Source of the DNA: Pseudomonadota bacterium
Lineage (GTDB): Bacteria > Pseudomonadota > Alphaproteobacteria > Rhizobiales > Hyphomicrobiaceae
Assembly: GCA_023412805.1 (NCBI GenBank)
Contig: JAEZRM010000065.1
Coordinates: forward strand, 1 to 64,000
Length of the DNA: 64,000 nt
Direction of reading: 5' to 3'
Below are positions 18,537 through 28,091 of the stretch, in pieces. The notes beneath the pieces are model-generated. The model was not told the DNA's origin, ran no database searches, and was given only the letters and a program-made list of their open reading frames with translations. The first letter of the stretch is position 1, and each line of letters begins with the position of its first letter. Made by a program: the position numbers and the translations under genes.

Positions 18537-19091
18537 ATGCCGCGCTTGCCTTTCCCAACCGACACCGATGCCTTCAGCGAGGAGACGCGAGCCGCCGTCC
18601 GACACATCCTCGCAACGCGGAAGAGCAGCCCGCCGCCGAGCACCTACCTCTCCTATGCGGGTCAGGCTGGCGTGCGGCTTTCGGATCTCCTGGACCATCT
18701 CCGGAACCATACATCACTGACGCAGGCCGAGTCGGAGCTCGCCATCTGCACGGCAGCCCGGGCGGCCAACGCGGACTACATCTGGAATGCGCACGTGAAG
18801 CTCGGACTTGCCGCCGGTACGCGCCGGGAAGCCATCGATGTCGTCGACACCTATGGTCCGCTGGATGGTCTCACGGCCGACGAAGCCCTGATCATCCAGT
18901 TCGGCCGCGAGTTGCTGGAAACACCGGCCGTCAGTGATGAGACATTCAACGCGGTGCGCGCACGCTATGGCGAGAAGGGCCTCATGGAGCTGATCGCGAT
19001 CATGAGCGCGTATCTCATGAACGCGACCATACTCCGCGCGCTGGAGCACAAGGCGGCGCCCGACGCGCGGCATCTCGCCCAGCGCCGATAG
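18537..19091 (+). CDS. carboxymuconolactone decarboxylase (CMD) family protein
   Basis: A 184-residue all-helical protein of the AhpD/CMD superfamily. The core TQAESELAICTAARAANADYIWNAHVKLG matches the family's conserved helix pair with ExxxH. The CxxC motif of AhpD peroxidases is absent, so a peroxidase role is unlikely and a lyase, hydrolase or decarboxylase role is more plausible. AAGGAG lies eight bases before the ATG. It is divergent from the SDR gene, sharing about 100 bp of promoter region. Confidence 0.87.
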   Translation: MPRLPFPTDTDAFSEETRAAVRHILATRKSSPPPSTYLSYAGQAGVRLSDLLDHLRNHTSLTQAESELAICTAARAANADYIWNAHVKLGLAAGTRREAIDVVDTYGPLDGLTADEALIIQFGRELLETPAVSDETFNAVRARYGEKGLMELIAIMSAYLMNATILRALEHKAAPDARHLAQRR

Positions 19092-19197
19092 TGCTTTCGA
19101 AGGATGGCCCCGGAGCCCGGCCTGCTATGGTTCATGTGACGGCGATCCGGTAAGAGTGCTCCGACTTGCATCCGCGCCTTCACGGAGGGACCGACAG

Positions 19198-20325
19198 ATG
19201 ACGACAAGTGCCGTGGATCTGGCTGCTGAACTGATCCGCTTCGATACGATCAATCCTCCGGGTCAGGAGGCGGCGTGCACTGAGCACCTGAGGCGCCTTC
19301 TCTCGGATGCGGGCTTCCAATGCGAGGAAGTTCCACTCGCCGAAGGGCGCCCGAATCTGATCGCCCGGCTCGGCGGCAATGGTGAGAAGCTCCCGATCGC
19401 ATTCACAGGACATACGGATACGGTCCCGCTCGGCGCTCAGGAATGGACCGTGCCGCCGCATGAGGGCCTCATCAAGGACGGGCGTCTTTGGGGGCGTGGC
19501 GCTTCCGACATGAAGAGCGGCGTCGCCGCATTCGTCATCGCAGCGATGAAGCTGGCGCCGCGCCTCGAAGGGACACCCGGTGTGATCCTCTATATTACGG
19601 CCGGCGAGGAAACAGGCAGCGAAGGCGCGTTCGTTCTCGCTGAGCGCGGCATGCGCGGCGAGGCGGGCGCGCTTGTCGTCGCGGAACCGTCGGACAACCG
19701 CCCATTCTGCGGCCACAAGGGCGCGCTCTGGCTGAAGGCGGCAACGCGCGGCGTGACGGCCCACGGCTCAATGCCCGACAAGGGCGTCAATGCCGTCTAC
19801 GCAGCCGCGCGCGCCGTTTCGCGCCTGGAGACCTTCGACTTCAACATTGCGCGGCACGCGGTCATGGGCGCGCCGACATTGAACGTCGGCACATTCCATG
19901 GCGGCTTGAATGTCAACTCGGTACCCGATCGCGCGGAGATCGGCATCGATCTGAGAACGCTACCGGGCATGCGTCATGCGCATCTCCTCGAGCAGCTCGG
20001 CAGCTATCTCGGTCCGGAGGTCACACTCGATCGTAGAGTCGACGTCGAGAGTGTGTGGACCGATCCCGAGCATCCGTGGATGCGCGACGTATTCAAGATC
20101 TATCAGGCTGTCTCGGGTACGACGCCCGTGGTCGAGGCCGCGCCGTACTTCACGGACGCCTCAGCGCTCACGCCTGCGCTTGGCGGCGTGCCCACTGTCA
20201 TCCTCGGTCCTGGCCCGACGCACATGGCGCACCAGACGGATGAATGGTGCGAGTGTGCGCGCATCGAGGAAGCTGCTACGATCTATGAGCGCCTGATCCT
20301 CTCATGGTGTGGCCTCGAAGCATGA
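19198..20325 (+). CDS. M20 family metallopeptidase (ArgE/DapE-type deacylase)
   Basis: A 375-residue zinc hydrolase. Metal ligands and catalytic residues are in FTGHTDTVP, WGRGASDMKSG, GEETGSEG and C-terminal PTHMAHQTDEW. The dimerisation domain lies between about residues 175 and 285. Members remove acyl groups from amino acids or succinyl-diaminopimelate; the exact substrate is not clear and the gene is not in an arg or dap cluster. A start at 19156 is possible, but the ATG at 19198 follows GGAGGG and fits the family N terminus. Confidence 0.92.
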   Translation: MTTSAVDLAAELIRFDTINPPGQEAACTEHLRRLLSDAGFQCEEVPLAEGRPNLIARLGGNGEKLPIAFTGHTDTVPLGAQEWTVPPHEGLIKDGRLWGRGASDMKSGVAAFVIAAMKLAPRLEGTPGVILYITAGEETGSEGAFVLAERGMRGEAGALVVAEPSDNRPFCGHKGALWLKAATRGVTAHGSMPDKGVNAVYAAARAVSRLETFDFNIARHAVMGAPTLNVGTFHGGLNVNSVPDRAEIGIDLRTLPGMRHAHLLEQLGSYLGPEVTLDRRVDVESVWTDPEHPWMRDVFKIYQAVSGTTPVVEAAPYFTDASALTPALGGVPTVILGPGPTHMAHQTDEWCECARIEEAATIYERLILSWCGLEA

Positions 20326-20585
20326 GGGACCGAGGCCCAGCAAATTCAGCGCGCTTCCTCGGCCTGGACCCAACGCGCACGCAGACATACGAAATGCGGT
20401 ACGAGAAACGGGGCCGGAGCTGAGAGCGGAAAACATCCGGGTTGTCGACATACGTCGATACCCTCATATCCATGTGCCACGCATCACCATGCCCGCAAAA
20501 GCCTGCCGCTGCCTGTGAACTACAGATACCGCAGCAGACCGCGAGCAGCGCGAACCAGCTCACCTGACGCGCGGCCGGCACGTCG
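20326..20585. other. 260-bp convergent intergenic region, nothing recognised
   Basis: This gap separates the stop of the M20 peptidase gene (plus) from the stop of the DUF4239 gene (minus). I see no RNA gene, open frame with family resemblance, or strong GC hairpin followed by a T run. Confidence 0.5.
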
Positions 20586-21443
20586 CTACTGTCCACCGGG
20601 GCGCAGCGCCTCAAGATCTGCCTTCGGTGCCGGACTGGACACAGTGTCCCTGCGCTGAATTGCTTTCATACTCTGCAGCATCCAGTCGTACGCGGCAGTG
20701 GTGGCGCGGGCGCCCGCGACCCTAGGAGCGTTCAGTTCGAGAATGACCACAAGCACTGCCGTCCATACGGCAATGAGTACGCTCGTGAGGGCGCGCAGCC
20801 GATGTGCGCTCAAGCCGAGTTGATATCCGAATGCCAGCATTGAAACCAAGATCATCCCGACCAGCAGCCAGAACAACTCAGCCGGGAAGGTTGCCTCTAT
20901 AGCGAAACGCTCTGCGGCACCGGCATCAAAGGCCTGATTGACCGATTCCATCAGCGAGGATGTGACGTCGTCAGGCCTCTCGCGCACGATCGCCGAGATG
21001 CGCGTCCATATCTCCGACTGCAACTGCGTGCTGCGATCGTTGATGCCATCGAGCGCCGCGGAGTGCCGCAACTGCACGACGTAGTCCCGACGCAGACTTC
21101 CGTACTCCTTGAGAAGATCCGCCGTTTCGCGCCCAAGCGGATGACCGATTGCCTCAGCTCGCAGCCACGCCGTGCTTATGGCGTTCGTCTCGGTCAAGGC
21201 GCCGGTTCGACGTTCGGCAAGACGCGCACTTCCATATGAAAGCGTCATCGCGAGCGTGAACGCGAGCAGCGCCAGGAGACTGTTGACGATCAGTGCCACA
21301 CCATCGACGGCGTTCGAACCCGCTTCCGCACGATGTCGCGCGCCGATGGCAAAGCCTAGCCGATGCGCTATCTCCTGGCTCACGAATAGAATCAGGCCGA
21401 ACAGGAGCACACTGCGTGCGGCGAGATCGGCGACGAGTTCCAT
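20586..21443 (-). CDS. DUF4239 (bestrophin-like) membrane protein
   Basis: A 285-residue membrane protein. Two helices lie near the N terminus (about 10-30 and 50-75), the second being LALLAFTLAMTLSYGSARL. The conserved RTGALTETNAISTAWLRAE follows, then a mainly helical soluble part, and two more helices at about 190-215 and 222-242. The pattern matches DUF4239, whose function is unknown. The open frame starts at 21491, but MELVADLAAR at 21443 gives the usual short N terminus. It stands apart from the Liv operon upstream. Confidence 0.8.
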   Translation of the reverse strand: MELVADLAARSVLLFGLILFVSQEIAHRLGFAIGARHRAEAGSNAVDGVALIVNSLLALLAFTLAMTLSYGSARLAERRTGALTETNAISTAWLRAEAIGHPLGRETADLLKEYGSLRRDYVVQLRHSAALDGINDRSTQLQSEIWTRISAIVRERPDDVTSSLMESVNQAFDAGAAERFAIEATFPAELFWLLVGMILVSMLAFGYQLGLSAHRLRALTSVLIAVWTAVLVVILELNAPRVAGARATTAAYDWMLQSMKAIQRRDTVSSPAPKADLEALRPGGQ

Positions 21444-21627
21444 TATCAATCCGTGCGGAGCCACTACCAAGGAGACGCGAGCGCACCTCATGCTGCGCCA
21501 ACGTCACCTGGCCGCGTATCAGGAAATACCCGGATACGCGACGCGACCGCACTGGGACTTGCACCGAACGTATGTGATCAGCGACGCTCGTGGCATCGCC
21601 GATCACATTCGTCCGATTGTGAGGCTG

Positions 21628-22521
21628 CTAGGCCGGATACGCCGATCGCCCCGGCGTCTTCAATCTGATGCGATAGAGTGACGTCGACGCCGTGATGAAG
21701 ATGCTCCGCAGATCATCGTCACCCCAACAGAAGTTTGCAGCAACTTCCGGTGTCCGGATAACGCCGAGGCAATCTCCGGAGGGAGCGAACACGTGCAGGC
21801 CGCCCGGACCGCACGAGTAGAGATTTCCCGCGCTGTCGATCTTCATGCCATCAGGGGCGCCGTTGCCTTCGCCTTTCGTCTCGGCCCAGATACCGGCATC
21901 GGTCAGCGTACCGTCCACCTTGCGGTCGAAGACGCGGATATGACCGCGTTCCGTATCGTTGATGAAGAGGCGGCGCTCGTCGAGCGAAAAGCAAAGACCG
22001 TTCGGTTGCCCGAAATCGTCGGCGAGAAGCTGCGGCGGCCCGCCTTCGGGCGCGACGCGATAGACACCGCGAAAACCAAGCACGACGTCGCGTTTCAGCC
22101 CGTAGTAGTCCATGCGGCCGTACGTCGGATCCGAGAAGTAGATGGCCCCATCGCTCGCGACTACGATGTCATTGGGGCTGTTCAGCTCCCGCCCCTGATA
22201 GTGTGAGGCGACGGTGCTGATCGTGCCATCTGCTTCCGTCCGCGACACGCGGCTCGAAGCATGCTCGCAGGCGAGCAGTCGCCCCTGGCGGTCCCATGTG
22301 AGACCGTTCGACTTGTTGCAGGGCGAGCGGAAAGTCTGGATACCATCGTGCGCCGACCAGCGCCGAATGATATCGCCCGGCATATCGCTAAAGAGCAGAT
22401 AGCGATCGCGCGGATGCCAGAGCGGCCCCTCCGTGAAAAGGAAGCCGGTCCCCAACTGCTCGAACTCAACCGACGAGCCGACAACGGTCTCGAAGGCGGG
22501 GTGACGGATTTCGACACTCAT
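21628..22521 (-). CDS. SMP-30/gluconolactonase family lactonase
   Basis: A 297-residue six-bladed beta-propeller enzyme. Metal-site residues are in FTEGPLWHP, LNSPNDIV and the Asp of GAPDGMKID. Blade signatures such as GAIYFSDPTYG and QPNGLCFS are clear. The family hydrolyses sugar lactones and related esters. There is no signal peptide, so it should be cytoplasmic. It is the last gene of the livJ-to-SMP-30 operon, overlapping the tautomerase stop (ATGA). Pairing with a tautomerase suggests a pathway for a lactone- or enol-type intermediate. Confidence 0.92.
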   Translation of the reverse strand: MSVEIRHPAFETVVGSSVEFEQLGTGFLFTEGPLWHPRDRYLLFSDMPGDIIRRWSAHDGIQTFRSPCNKSNGLTWDRQGRLLACEHASSRVSRTEADGTISTVASHYQGRELNSPNDIVVASDGAIYFSDPTYGRMDYYGLKRDVVLGFRGVYRVAPEGGPPQLLADDFGQPNGLCFSLDERRLFINDTERGHIRVFDRKVDGTLTDAGIWAETKGEGNGAPDGMKIDSAGNLYSCGPGGLHVFAPSGDCLGVIRTPEVAANFCWGDDDLRSIFITASTSLYRIRLKTPGRSAYPA

Positions 22522-22724
22522 CGCTTGGCCGCCGCTTTCTTGAGCTCGGTTACGGTTTTTGCACCGACGTACCAGTCATCTGCGGTGATCTCCTCGAACA
22601 CCACCCAGATGGCCTCCTTGGGAAGCTCCGCGACCTCACTGATCGCCTCCGTGACGCGGGCCGAAATCTTGTCCTTTCGTTCCTGCGAGTGGCCGTTCAG
22701 GATGCGAATGCTGACGAAGGGCAT
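22518..22724 (-). CDS. 4-oxalocrotonate tautomerase family protein
   Basis: A 68-residue protein with the catalytic Pro directly after the start Met (MPFVSIRILNGHS) and the family's later segment AIWVVFEEITADDWYVG. 4-OT enzymes ketonise enol intermediates in aromatic ring cleavage or act on similar compounds. The open frame extends to 22865, but the ATG at 22724, preceded by GGAGGA, exposes the N-terminal Pro and is clearly correct. It lies 34 bp after livF and overlaps the lactonase gene by four bases. Confidence 0.93.
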   Translation of the reverse strand: MPFVSIRILNGHSQERKDKISARVTEAISEVAELPKEAIWVVFEEITADDWYVGAKTVTELKKAAAKR

Positions 22725-22758
22725 GTCTTCCTCCTTTGATGAAGCTTGTTGGAGAACC

Positions 22759-23484
22759 TCAGTCGACCGGCGCGGCGAGACCAAGAAGATCGTCGCGCAG
22801 TTTTGGATCGTCCCGAAGTGCAGACGAGGGACCGGAGTATCGCACGGCGCCCTTCTGCAGCACATAGACGTGGTCCGCGAGCGCCAGCGAGAAGTGCAAG
22901 CCCTGCTCCGCGAGAAGAATTGTAAGGCCTTGCGACTTCAGTCTGCCGACCTGTTCGAGCAGGGCTTCGACGACGAGCGGCGCAAGTCCCTCGGAGGGTT
23001 CGTCGAGCAGCAGCAGCTCGGGATTGCCCATGAGCGTCCGACCGATGGTCAGCATCTGCTGCTCGCCGCCAGAGAGAAAGCCGCCGCGCCGTCCGGAAAG
23101 CTCCCGCAGCTTCGGAAAGAGATCGAAGACGGCTTCCACCGACCATAGCCCCGGCCGCGCTGCGGCCCTGCCGCCAACTTCGAGATTTTCCAGCACGCTC
23201 AGATCCGCGAAGATGCGCCGATCCTCAGGGACGAAGCCGATGCCCGCACGCGCGATTTCGAACGGTCGGCGATGCGTGATGTCCTCACCTTTCCAGATGA
23301 TCTGTCCGCTCGAAGCCGGAGTCAGCCCCATGATCGAGCGCATGGTCGTTGTCTTCCCGACGCCATTACGCCCAAGCAGGCAGACACAGGCGCCATTCGG
23401 AACAGTCAACGACACACCGAAGAGAGCACGCGAGCGTCCGTAGGACGTGTGAATGTCGCGGACATCGAGCAGCGGCGCGGTCAT
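22759..23484 (-). CDS. livF: branched-chain-type ABC transporter ATP-binding protein LivF
   Basis: A 241-residue ATPase. Walker A is GRNGVGKTTTMR, the signature LSGGEQQMLTIGRTL and Walker B LLLLDEPSEGL, all in LivF form. It starts in a four-base overlap with livG. It energises the LivHM channel. The transported ligand is set by the binding protein and is not necessarily a branched-chain amino acid; many alphaproteobacterial Liv systems import aromatic acids or amides. Confidence 0.94.
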   Translation of the reverse strand: MTAPLLDVRDIHTSYGRSRALFGVSLTVPNGACVCLLGRNGVGKTTTMRSIMGLTPASSGQIIWKGEDITHRRPFEIARAGIGFVPEDRRIFADLSVLENLEVGGRAAARPGLWSVEAVFDLFPKLRELSGRRGGFLSGGEQQMLTIGRTLMGNPELLLLDEPSEGLAPLVVEALLEQVGRLKSQGLTILLAEQGLHFSLALADHVYVLQKGAVRYSGPSSALRDDPKLRDDLLGLAAPVD

Positions 23485-24221
23485 GCGTGTTGCTCTCCGA
23501 GATAAACACGGCGCACCTCCGGATCGACACGCACCTCGTTTGGCGGGCCGACAGCTATGATCCGGCCTTGATGCAGCACCGCGATCTTGTGGGCGATGGC
23601 GAACACCACGTCCATGTCGTGCTCGGTGAAGAGGAGCGTGAGCTCCCGCTCGGATGCAATACGCTGGAGCAGTGCGATAGTCTCCGCGGTCTCGACGGAG
23701 GACATGCCCGCTGTCGGCTCGTCGAGCAGCAGTATCTTAGGCTCGCCTGCCAGCGCGATGCCGAGTTCGAGCTGCTTCTGATTACCATAGGAAAGCGTTC
23801 CACCCGTGACCTCAGCCTGTGGTCCAAGGCCGAGGGACGCAAGAAGCTGGTGCGTCTCGTCGCGGAATATGTCGCGCGAGACAGACCAAAGGTCCGTCGC
23901 CGCACGCCGATGCGCGATCAGCGCCGCCTGGACATTCTCGAACACGGTGAGCTTCGGGAAGATATTGGCACGCTGGAAAGAGCGACCCATTCCCATTCGG
24001 CATATGGCATGCGGTGCGGCACCTGTGATGTCGCGACCTTCGAGGTGCACGCTGCCTGTGTCCGGACGGATGTGCCCCGTGATCAGGTTGAAAAGCGTCG
24101 ATTTGCCCGCGCCATTGGGACCGATGACAGCAGCAATCTCGCTCCGCGCCACGGATAGGCTCACGTCGGCCGTCGCGACGAAGCCGTCGAAAGATTTGCG
24201 CAGGGCGGAGATCTCAAGCAT
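23481..24221 (-). CDS. livG: branched-chain-type ABC transporter ATP-binding protein LivG
   Basis: A 246-residue ATPase. Walker A is GPNGAGKSTLFNL, Walker B LLLDEPTAGMS, and the signature is the LivG-type LSYGNQKQLELGIAL rather than LSGGQ. The family's C-terminal DPEVRRVYLGEQ ending is present. It overlaps livM by eight bases and livF by four. Confidence 0.94.
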   Translation of the reverse strand: MLEISALRKSFDGFVATADVSLSVARSEIAAVIGPNGAGKSTLFNLITGHIRPDTGSVHLEGRDITGAAPHAICRMGMGRSFQRANIFPKLTVFENVQAALIAHRRAATDLWSVSRDIFRDETHQLLASLGLGPQAEVTGGTLSYGNQKQLELGIALAGEPKILLLDEPTAGMSSVETAETIALLQRIASERELTLLFTEHDMDVVFAIAHKIAVLHQGRIIAVGPPNEVRVDPEVRRVYLGEQHA

Positions 24222-25191
24222 CCCGGCGACCTCGCAAGGCTTTCACGAGATCGGCCATCGTCCCGAGCAGGCCAGCCGGAAAGGCATAGAGCAGGACGAT
24301 GAGCAGAAGACCGAGAACGAGCGGCCAGTACTCGGTGTAGGAAGTGATCTGCTGGTTGAGCACGACGAGCGTGAACGCCCCGACGAGCGGCCCGAAGAAC
24401 TGCCCCATGCCGCCGAGGATTACCATGATGAGCACTTCCGCAGACTTGGCCCAGTAGCCAAAGTCCGGAAAGACACCACGGTTGAAAATGCCGAACAGTG
24501 CGCCCGCGAGACCGGCGAACAGTCCTGCAATAACGAAGGCCGCAAGCTCGAAGCGCCTGACGTCGATGCCGACAAACTCCGCACGCTCGGGATTCTCGCG
24601 GATGGTCGTGAGGATGCGACCGAACGGCGAGTTCGTGATGCGCCGTAGCACGTAAAGACAGAGGCACACGATGGCGAGCGTCACATAGAAGTACAGCTCG
24701 CCGATGCGCATGCTCGAAAGGCCTGGAATGGCCTCCATCCATGCCAGATCGGGATAGGGCACGTTATTGAAGCCCTGCTCACCGCCTGTCACATCGTTCC
24801 ACTTGAAGCAGATGGCCCACACGATCTGCGCGAAAGCGAGCGTGAGCATTGCGAAGTAGATCTTCGTCAGGCGCACACAGAAGTACCCAAACACGAGTGC
24901 CGCAGCGCCGGCTGCGAACCCTGCGAGCGGCAGCGCCAGCAGGAACGGCGCTTCGAAGGTCTTCATGGCGATCGCGCAGACATAAGCGCCAATCGCGAAG
25001 TACGCAGCATGACCGAAGGAGACAAGCCCCGTAGTGCCCAGCAGCAGGTTCAAGCTCGTTGCAAAGAGGCCAAGGATGAGCACGTCCGTCGCGACGGACG
25101 TGTAGAAGCGCGTGCCGAGAATTGGAATGAACAACGCCGCCACGAACGCGATTGTCATCCAGGGGATCGTGCGAGGGAGGCGCGTGGTCAT
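24214..25191 (-). CDS. livM: branched-chain-type ABC transporter permease LivM
   Basis: A 325-residue permease with about eight to ten helices. The LivM pattern includes SLNLLLGTTGLVSFGHAAYF, TKIYFAMLTLAFAQIVW and a cytoplasmic loop GRILTTIRENPERAEFVGID. The ATG at 25191 makes an ATGA overlap with livH, which fixes the start; the open frame to 25221 is not needed. Confidence 0.94.
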   Translation of the reverse strand: MTTRLPRTIPWMTIAFVAALFIPILGTRFYTSVATDVLILGLFATSLNLLLGTTGLVSFGHAAYFAIGAYVCAIAMKTFEAPFLLALPLAGFAAGAAALVFGYFCVRLTKIYFAMLTLAFAQIVWAICFKWNDVTGGEQGFNNVPYPDLAWMEAIPGLSSMRIGELYFYVTLAIVCLCLYVLRRITNSPFGRILTTIRENPERAEFVGIDVRRFELAAFVIAGLFAGLAGALFGIFNRGVFPDFGYWAKSAEVLIMVILGGMGQFFGPLVGAFTLVVLNQQITSYTEYWPLVLGLLLIVLLYAFPAGLLGTMADLVKALRGRRDA

Positions 25192-26078
25192 CGTGATAGA
25201 GGCTTTCCGAAGAGGCCCCACGGCCGGATGACCAGAATGATCGCCATCAGCGCGAAGACGGAGAAGATCGAGAAGCGCGGAAAGATGAGGATGCCGAAAG
25301 ACAGGAACTGGCCGTAGATGAGCGCGCCGAAGAACGCGCCCCAGAGCGATCCGAGCCCGCCAATGACAATGACGATAAACGCTTCGACGATGATCTCGAC
25401 ATCCATGCCGGGATTTACGGTCTTGATCGGCGTCACGAGCGCGCCGGCGAGACCTGCGAGGAAGGAGCCGAAGGCGAACATCGCCGTGTAGAGGCGGCCG
25501 ACATCGGCGCCGAGCGCGCCGAGCATCTCGCGATCGAGTGCGGCTGCGCGCACCATCCTGCCCATGTGCGTTCTATGCAGAATGAACCAGACGAGCGCGG
25601 CGACCATCGGCCCGAGCGCCATGATGAAAAGGTTGTAGTGCGGCACGACGGCGCCGAAGATCGTGCTCGCGCCTGCAAGGCTTGGTGGGCGCGACACGGA
25701 GAGCTGCTGCGTCCCCCAGATGATCTTGGCAGCATCCGCCAGGACGAGCACGAGCGCGTACGTGAACAAGAGCTGATACAGTTCCTCGCGCCCATAGAGC
25801 GGCCGCAGCAGAAAGCGCTCGATCGCGGCTCCGAGGATCGCCACGGCCGTCGCCGCACCAAGAACAGCGAGCCAGAATGAGCCGCCCGTCTTGGCATCGA
25901 GAATGTGCACGATCTGCCAGGCGAGATAGGCGCCGATCATGTAGAACGAGCCATGCGCGAAGTTCAGAATGCGCAAGACACCGAAGATCAGCGCGAGGCC
26001 CGACGCGATCAGAAAGAGGAACATCGCGATACTGAGACCGCCGACGAACTGCCCGAAGAGGAATGATGGCTCGAGCAT
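25188..26078 (-). CDS. livH: branched-chain-type ABC transporter permease LivH
   Basis: A 296-residue permease. GLALIFGVLRILNFAHGSFY is the typical LivH N-terminal motif, and GRMVRAAALDREMLGALGAD is the cytoplasmic coupling loop. The open frame reaches 26261, but the ATG at 26078 shares one base with the stop of the iclR gene (TGATG) and fits family length. Gene order is livJ, iclR, livH, livM, livG, livF. Confidence 0.94.
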   Translation of the reverse strand: MLEPSFLFGQFVGGLSIAMFLFLIASGLALIFGVLRILNFAHGSFYMIGAYLAWQIVHILDAKTGGSFWLAVLGAATAVAILGAAIERFLLRPLYGREELYQLLFTYALVLVLADAAKIIWGTQQLSVSRPPSLAGASTIFGAVVPHYNLFIMALGPMVAALVWFILHRTHMGRMVRAAALDREMLGALGADVGRLYTAMFAFGSFLAGLAGALVTPIKTVNPGMDVEIIVEAFIVIVIGGLGSLWGAFFGALIYGQFLSFGILIFPRFSIFSVFALMAIILVIRPWGLFGKPLSR

Positions 26079-26878
26079 CAGTCCGCTCCGGAGAGAGCGA
26101 GCGCGCTCGAGATCCGCGCCGAGCTGTCGCGCAACATTTTCACGAAGTTCTCGACATTGCCCGCGCGGAAACGCGCCTTCGGCATGGCGAGGCTGAGCGC
26201 CGCCGCAGGCCGCCCCGAACGATTGAGGATCGGCACGCCGAGGCAGCAGACATCGGCGCACAGCTCCTCGTCATCCATGGCATAGCCAGCCTCGCGCACG
26301 CGCTTCAGCTCGGCGATGAAAGCCTTTCGACTCGTGATGCTTTTGGGCGTTGCCGCAAGGAGCGGGCCGGCGGCAAAGAAGCGTTCGATCTCACCCTCGC
26401 TCAACGAAGCGAGCAGTACCTTTCCAGTCGCCGTGCAATGGGCGGGGTCACGCCGCCCCGTGCCCATGGAAACGGTGACGGCCTGCTTGCCGGCAGCCGT
26501 ACAGATCTCGACGACATCGCGCTCGCTCAGAATGGCGAGGTGGACGGTTTCGCCGGCAAGATCCCTGAGTTCTTCGATGCGCGGGCGCGCCGCACCGATG
26601 AGATCGAGGCTGCGCGTGTAAGCAGAACCGAGTTCGAGAAGCCGCGGCCCAAGCGCATAAGCGCGAGTCGACGGATCCTGCTCGACATAGTTGCGTCGTG
26701 CGAGCGTCTGCATGAGACGGTGTGCCGTGCTCACGTTGAAGCCGGTCGTGGCGGCGAGTTCGGAGACGGATACCGGTCGTCCGGCGGCAGCGACGTGCTC
26801 GAGCAGATCGAGCACCTTCGCTACCGTCTTGACCGCGGACCCTTCCCGGGCAGGTGCCCGATCGGCTGACTTCTTCAC
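26078..26878 (-). CDS. IclR-family transcriptional regulator
   Basis: A 266-residue regulator. The winged HTH (about 17-75) includes PVSVSELAATTGFNVSTAHR, and the IclR effector domain (about 85-255) includes AHCTATGKVLLA and a C-terminal segment with ADVCCLGVPI. It starts with GTG, only seven bases after the livJ stop, and is joined by TGATG to livH, so it is co-expressed inside the transporter operon. It is probably a ligand-responsive regulator of this operon. A palindrome upstream of livJ is a candidate site. Confidence 0.93.
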   Translation of the reverse strand: MKKSADRAPAREGSAVKTVAKVLDLLEHVAAAGRPVSVSELAATTGFNVSTAHRLMQTLARRNYVEQDPSTRAYALGPRLLELGSAYTRSLDLIGAARPRIEELRDLAGETVHLAILSERDVVEICTAAGKQAVTVSMGTGRRDPAHCTATGKVLLASLSEGEIERFFAAGPLLAATPKSITSRKAFIAELKRVREAGYAMDDEELCADVCCLGVPILNRSGRPAAALSLAMPKARFRAGNVENFVKMLRDSSARISSALALSGAD

Positions 26879-26885
26879 AGAGGGC

Positions 26886-28073
26886 TCAATCCAGGAAGGG
26901 TGTTGGATCGAGATAGATCGGCTTCTCCATCACCGCGAAGGCGTAGCGCGGATCCTTCACCATCTTGCCCCAGAACTGGCCACGATTGGCCGAGTGGTTC
27001 TTCGGGCTGATGGTCTGCTTTCCGATCGGCGTATCGACCGTGAGGCCCGGGAGCGCCTTCGCGACATCGTCCGACTTCGTGCTGTTGGCCTTGCGAATGC
27101 CTTCGGCGAGCACCTGCACCGCAATGTAGCCGACCGACGGCCACGACGAGGGCTGCTCCTGGCCCGTGTACTTCTTCAGGCGCTCGATGAACTCCTTGTG
27201 CGCGGGAGGACCGTCCCAGTTAAAGGCGTCGTATGAGTTGCCCCAGATGCCCAGGGGATAGTCATCGCCGATGGCCTTCGCGGATTCGATCGAACCTGCC
27301 TCGCCGCCGGCAACGAAATTGTTGTTGATCCGCTTGAAGTAGCCGAGCGGCGTCGCCTGCTTGATGAAGGTCACGAAGTGGCCGCCCCAGAGCGAGCTGA
27401 AAACGGCGTCCGGCTGCTTTGCAAGCTGCGCATTGATGAAGGGCGTGTAGTCCGCCTCGCCGAGCTTCGGCCACTGCTGGTCGACGATCTCCATCTCCGG
27501 CTTGATCTTCTTCAGATGCGCGACGAACGCGGCCGTGACCTCCTGGCCATAGGCATAGTCCGGGCTGATGGTCGCGATGCGCTTCACCGGCAGCTTGGCG
27601 ATGAGCTCAGCGGCCGAGCGACCTTCGATGGTCGTCGTCGTCGCCGTCCGGAAGAGATAGGGATGCAGGTTCTTCGGCGCCGTCAGCGCATCCGGCTTCG
27701 AGACCGGCGCAATGAAGACGATCTTGTTCTCCTTGGCGATCGGCGAGACGGCGGGGCCCTCCGCGCCCGTGAAGGTGCCGACAAGGAAGTCGACCTCGTC
27801 CTTCAGGATCATTTCACGGGCCACGCGAACGGCCTCGTCCGGATTCCCTTTGCTGTCCTTGTGGATGAGTTGGAGCTTGCGTCCGAGCACGCCACCCTTT
27901 GCGTTGATCTCTTCGACGGCCATCTGAGCGCCTTTGAGCGCCGGCTCGCCGAACAGTGCGCCCGGACCCGACAGGATCATCGGCATCCCAATCTTGATGT
28001 CAGCGGCTTCAGCATGAGCCGACGCAAGTGACAACACCGCGGCGCCCGCGGCTGCGAGTAATGCCTTCCTCAT
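26886..28073 (-). CDS. ABC transporter substrate-binding protein, LivJ type (Peripla_BP_6)
   Basis: A 395-residue periplasmic binding protein. The signal peptide is residues 1-23 (cleavage near AEA-A). Mature features are IKIGMPMILSGPGALFG, KGAQMAVEEINAKGGVLGRKL and the DSKGNPDEAVRVAREMI segment common to the family. GGAGGAACGGAA precedes the ATG. First gene of the operon. The ligand is unknown; the downstream tautomerase and lactonase point to an aromatic or lactone-related compound rather than leucine. Confidence 0.93.
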   Translation of the reverse strand: MRKALLAAAGAAVLSLASAHAEAADIKIGMPMILSGPGALFGEPALKGAQMAVEEINAKGGVLGRKLQLIHKDSKGNPDEAVRVAREMILKDEVDFLVGTFTGAEGPAVSPIAKENKIVFIAPVSKPDALTAPKNLHPYLFRTATTTTIEGRSAAELIAKLPVKRIATISPDYAYGQEVTAAFVAHLKKIKPEMEIVDQQWPKLGEADYTPFINAQLAKQPDAVFSSLWGGHFVTFIKQATPLGYFKRINNNFVAGGEAGSIESAKAIGDDYPLGIWGNSYDAFNWDGPPAHKEFIERLKKYTGQEQPSSWPSVGYIAVQVLAEGIRKANSTKSDDVAKALPGLTVDTPIGKQTISPKNHSANRGQFWGKMVKDPRYAFAVMEKPIYLDPTPFLD

Positions 28074-28091
28074 TTCCGTTCCTCCAACGCT

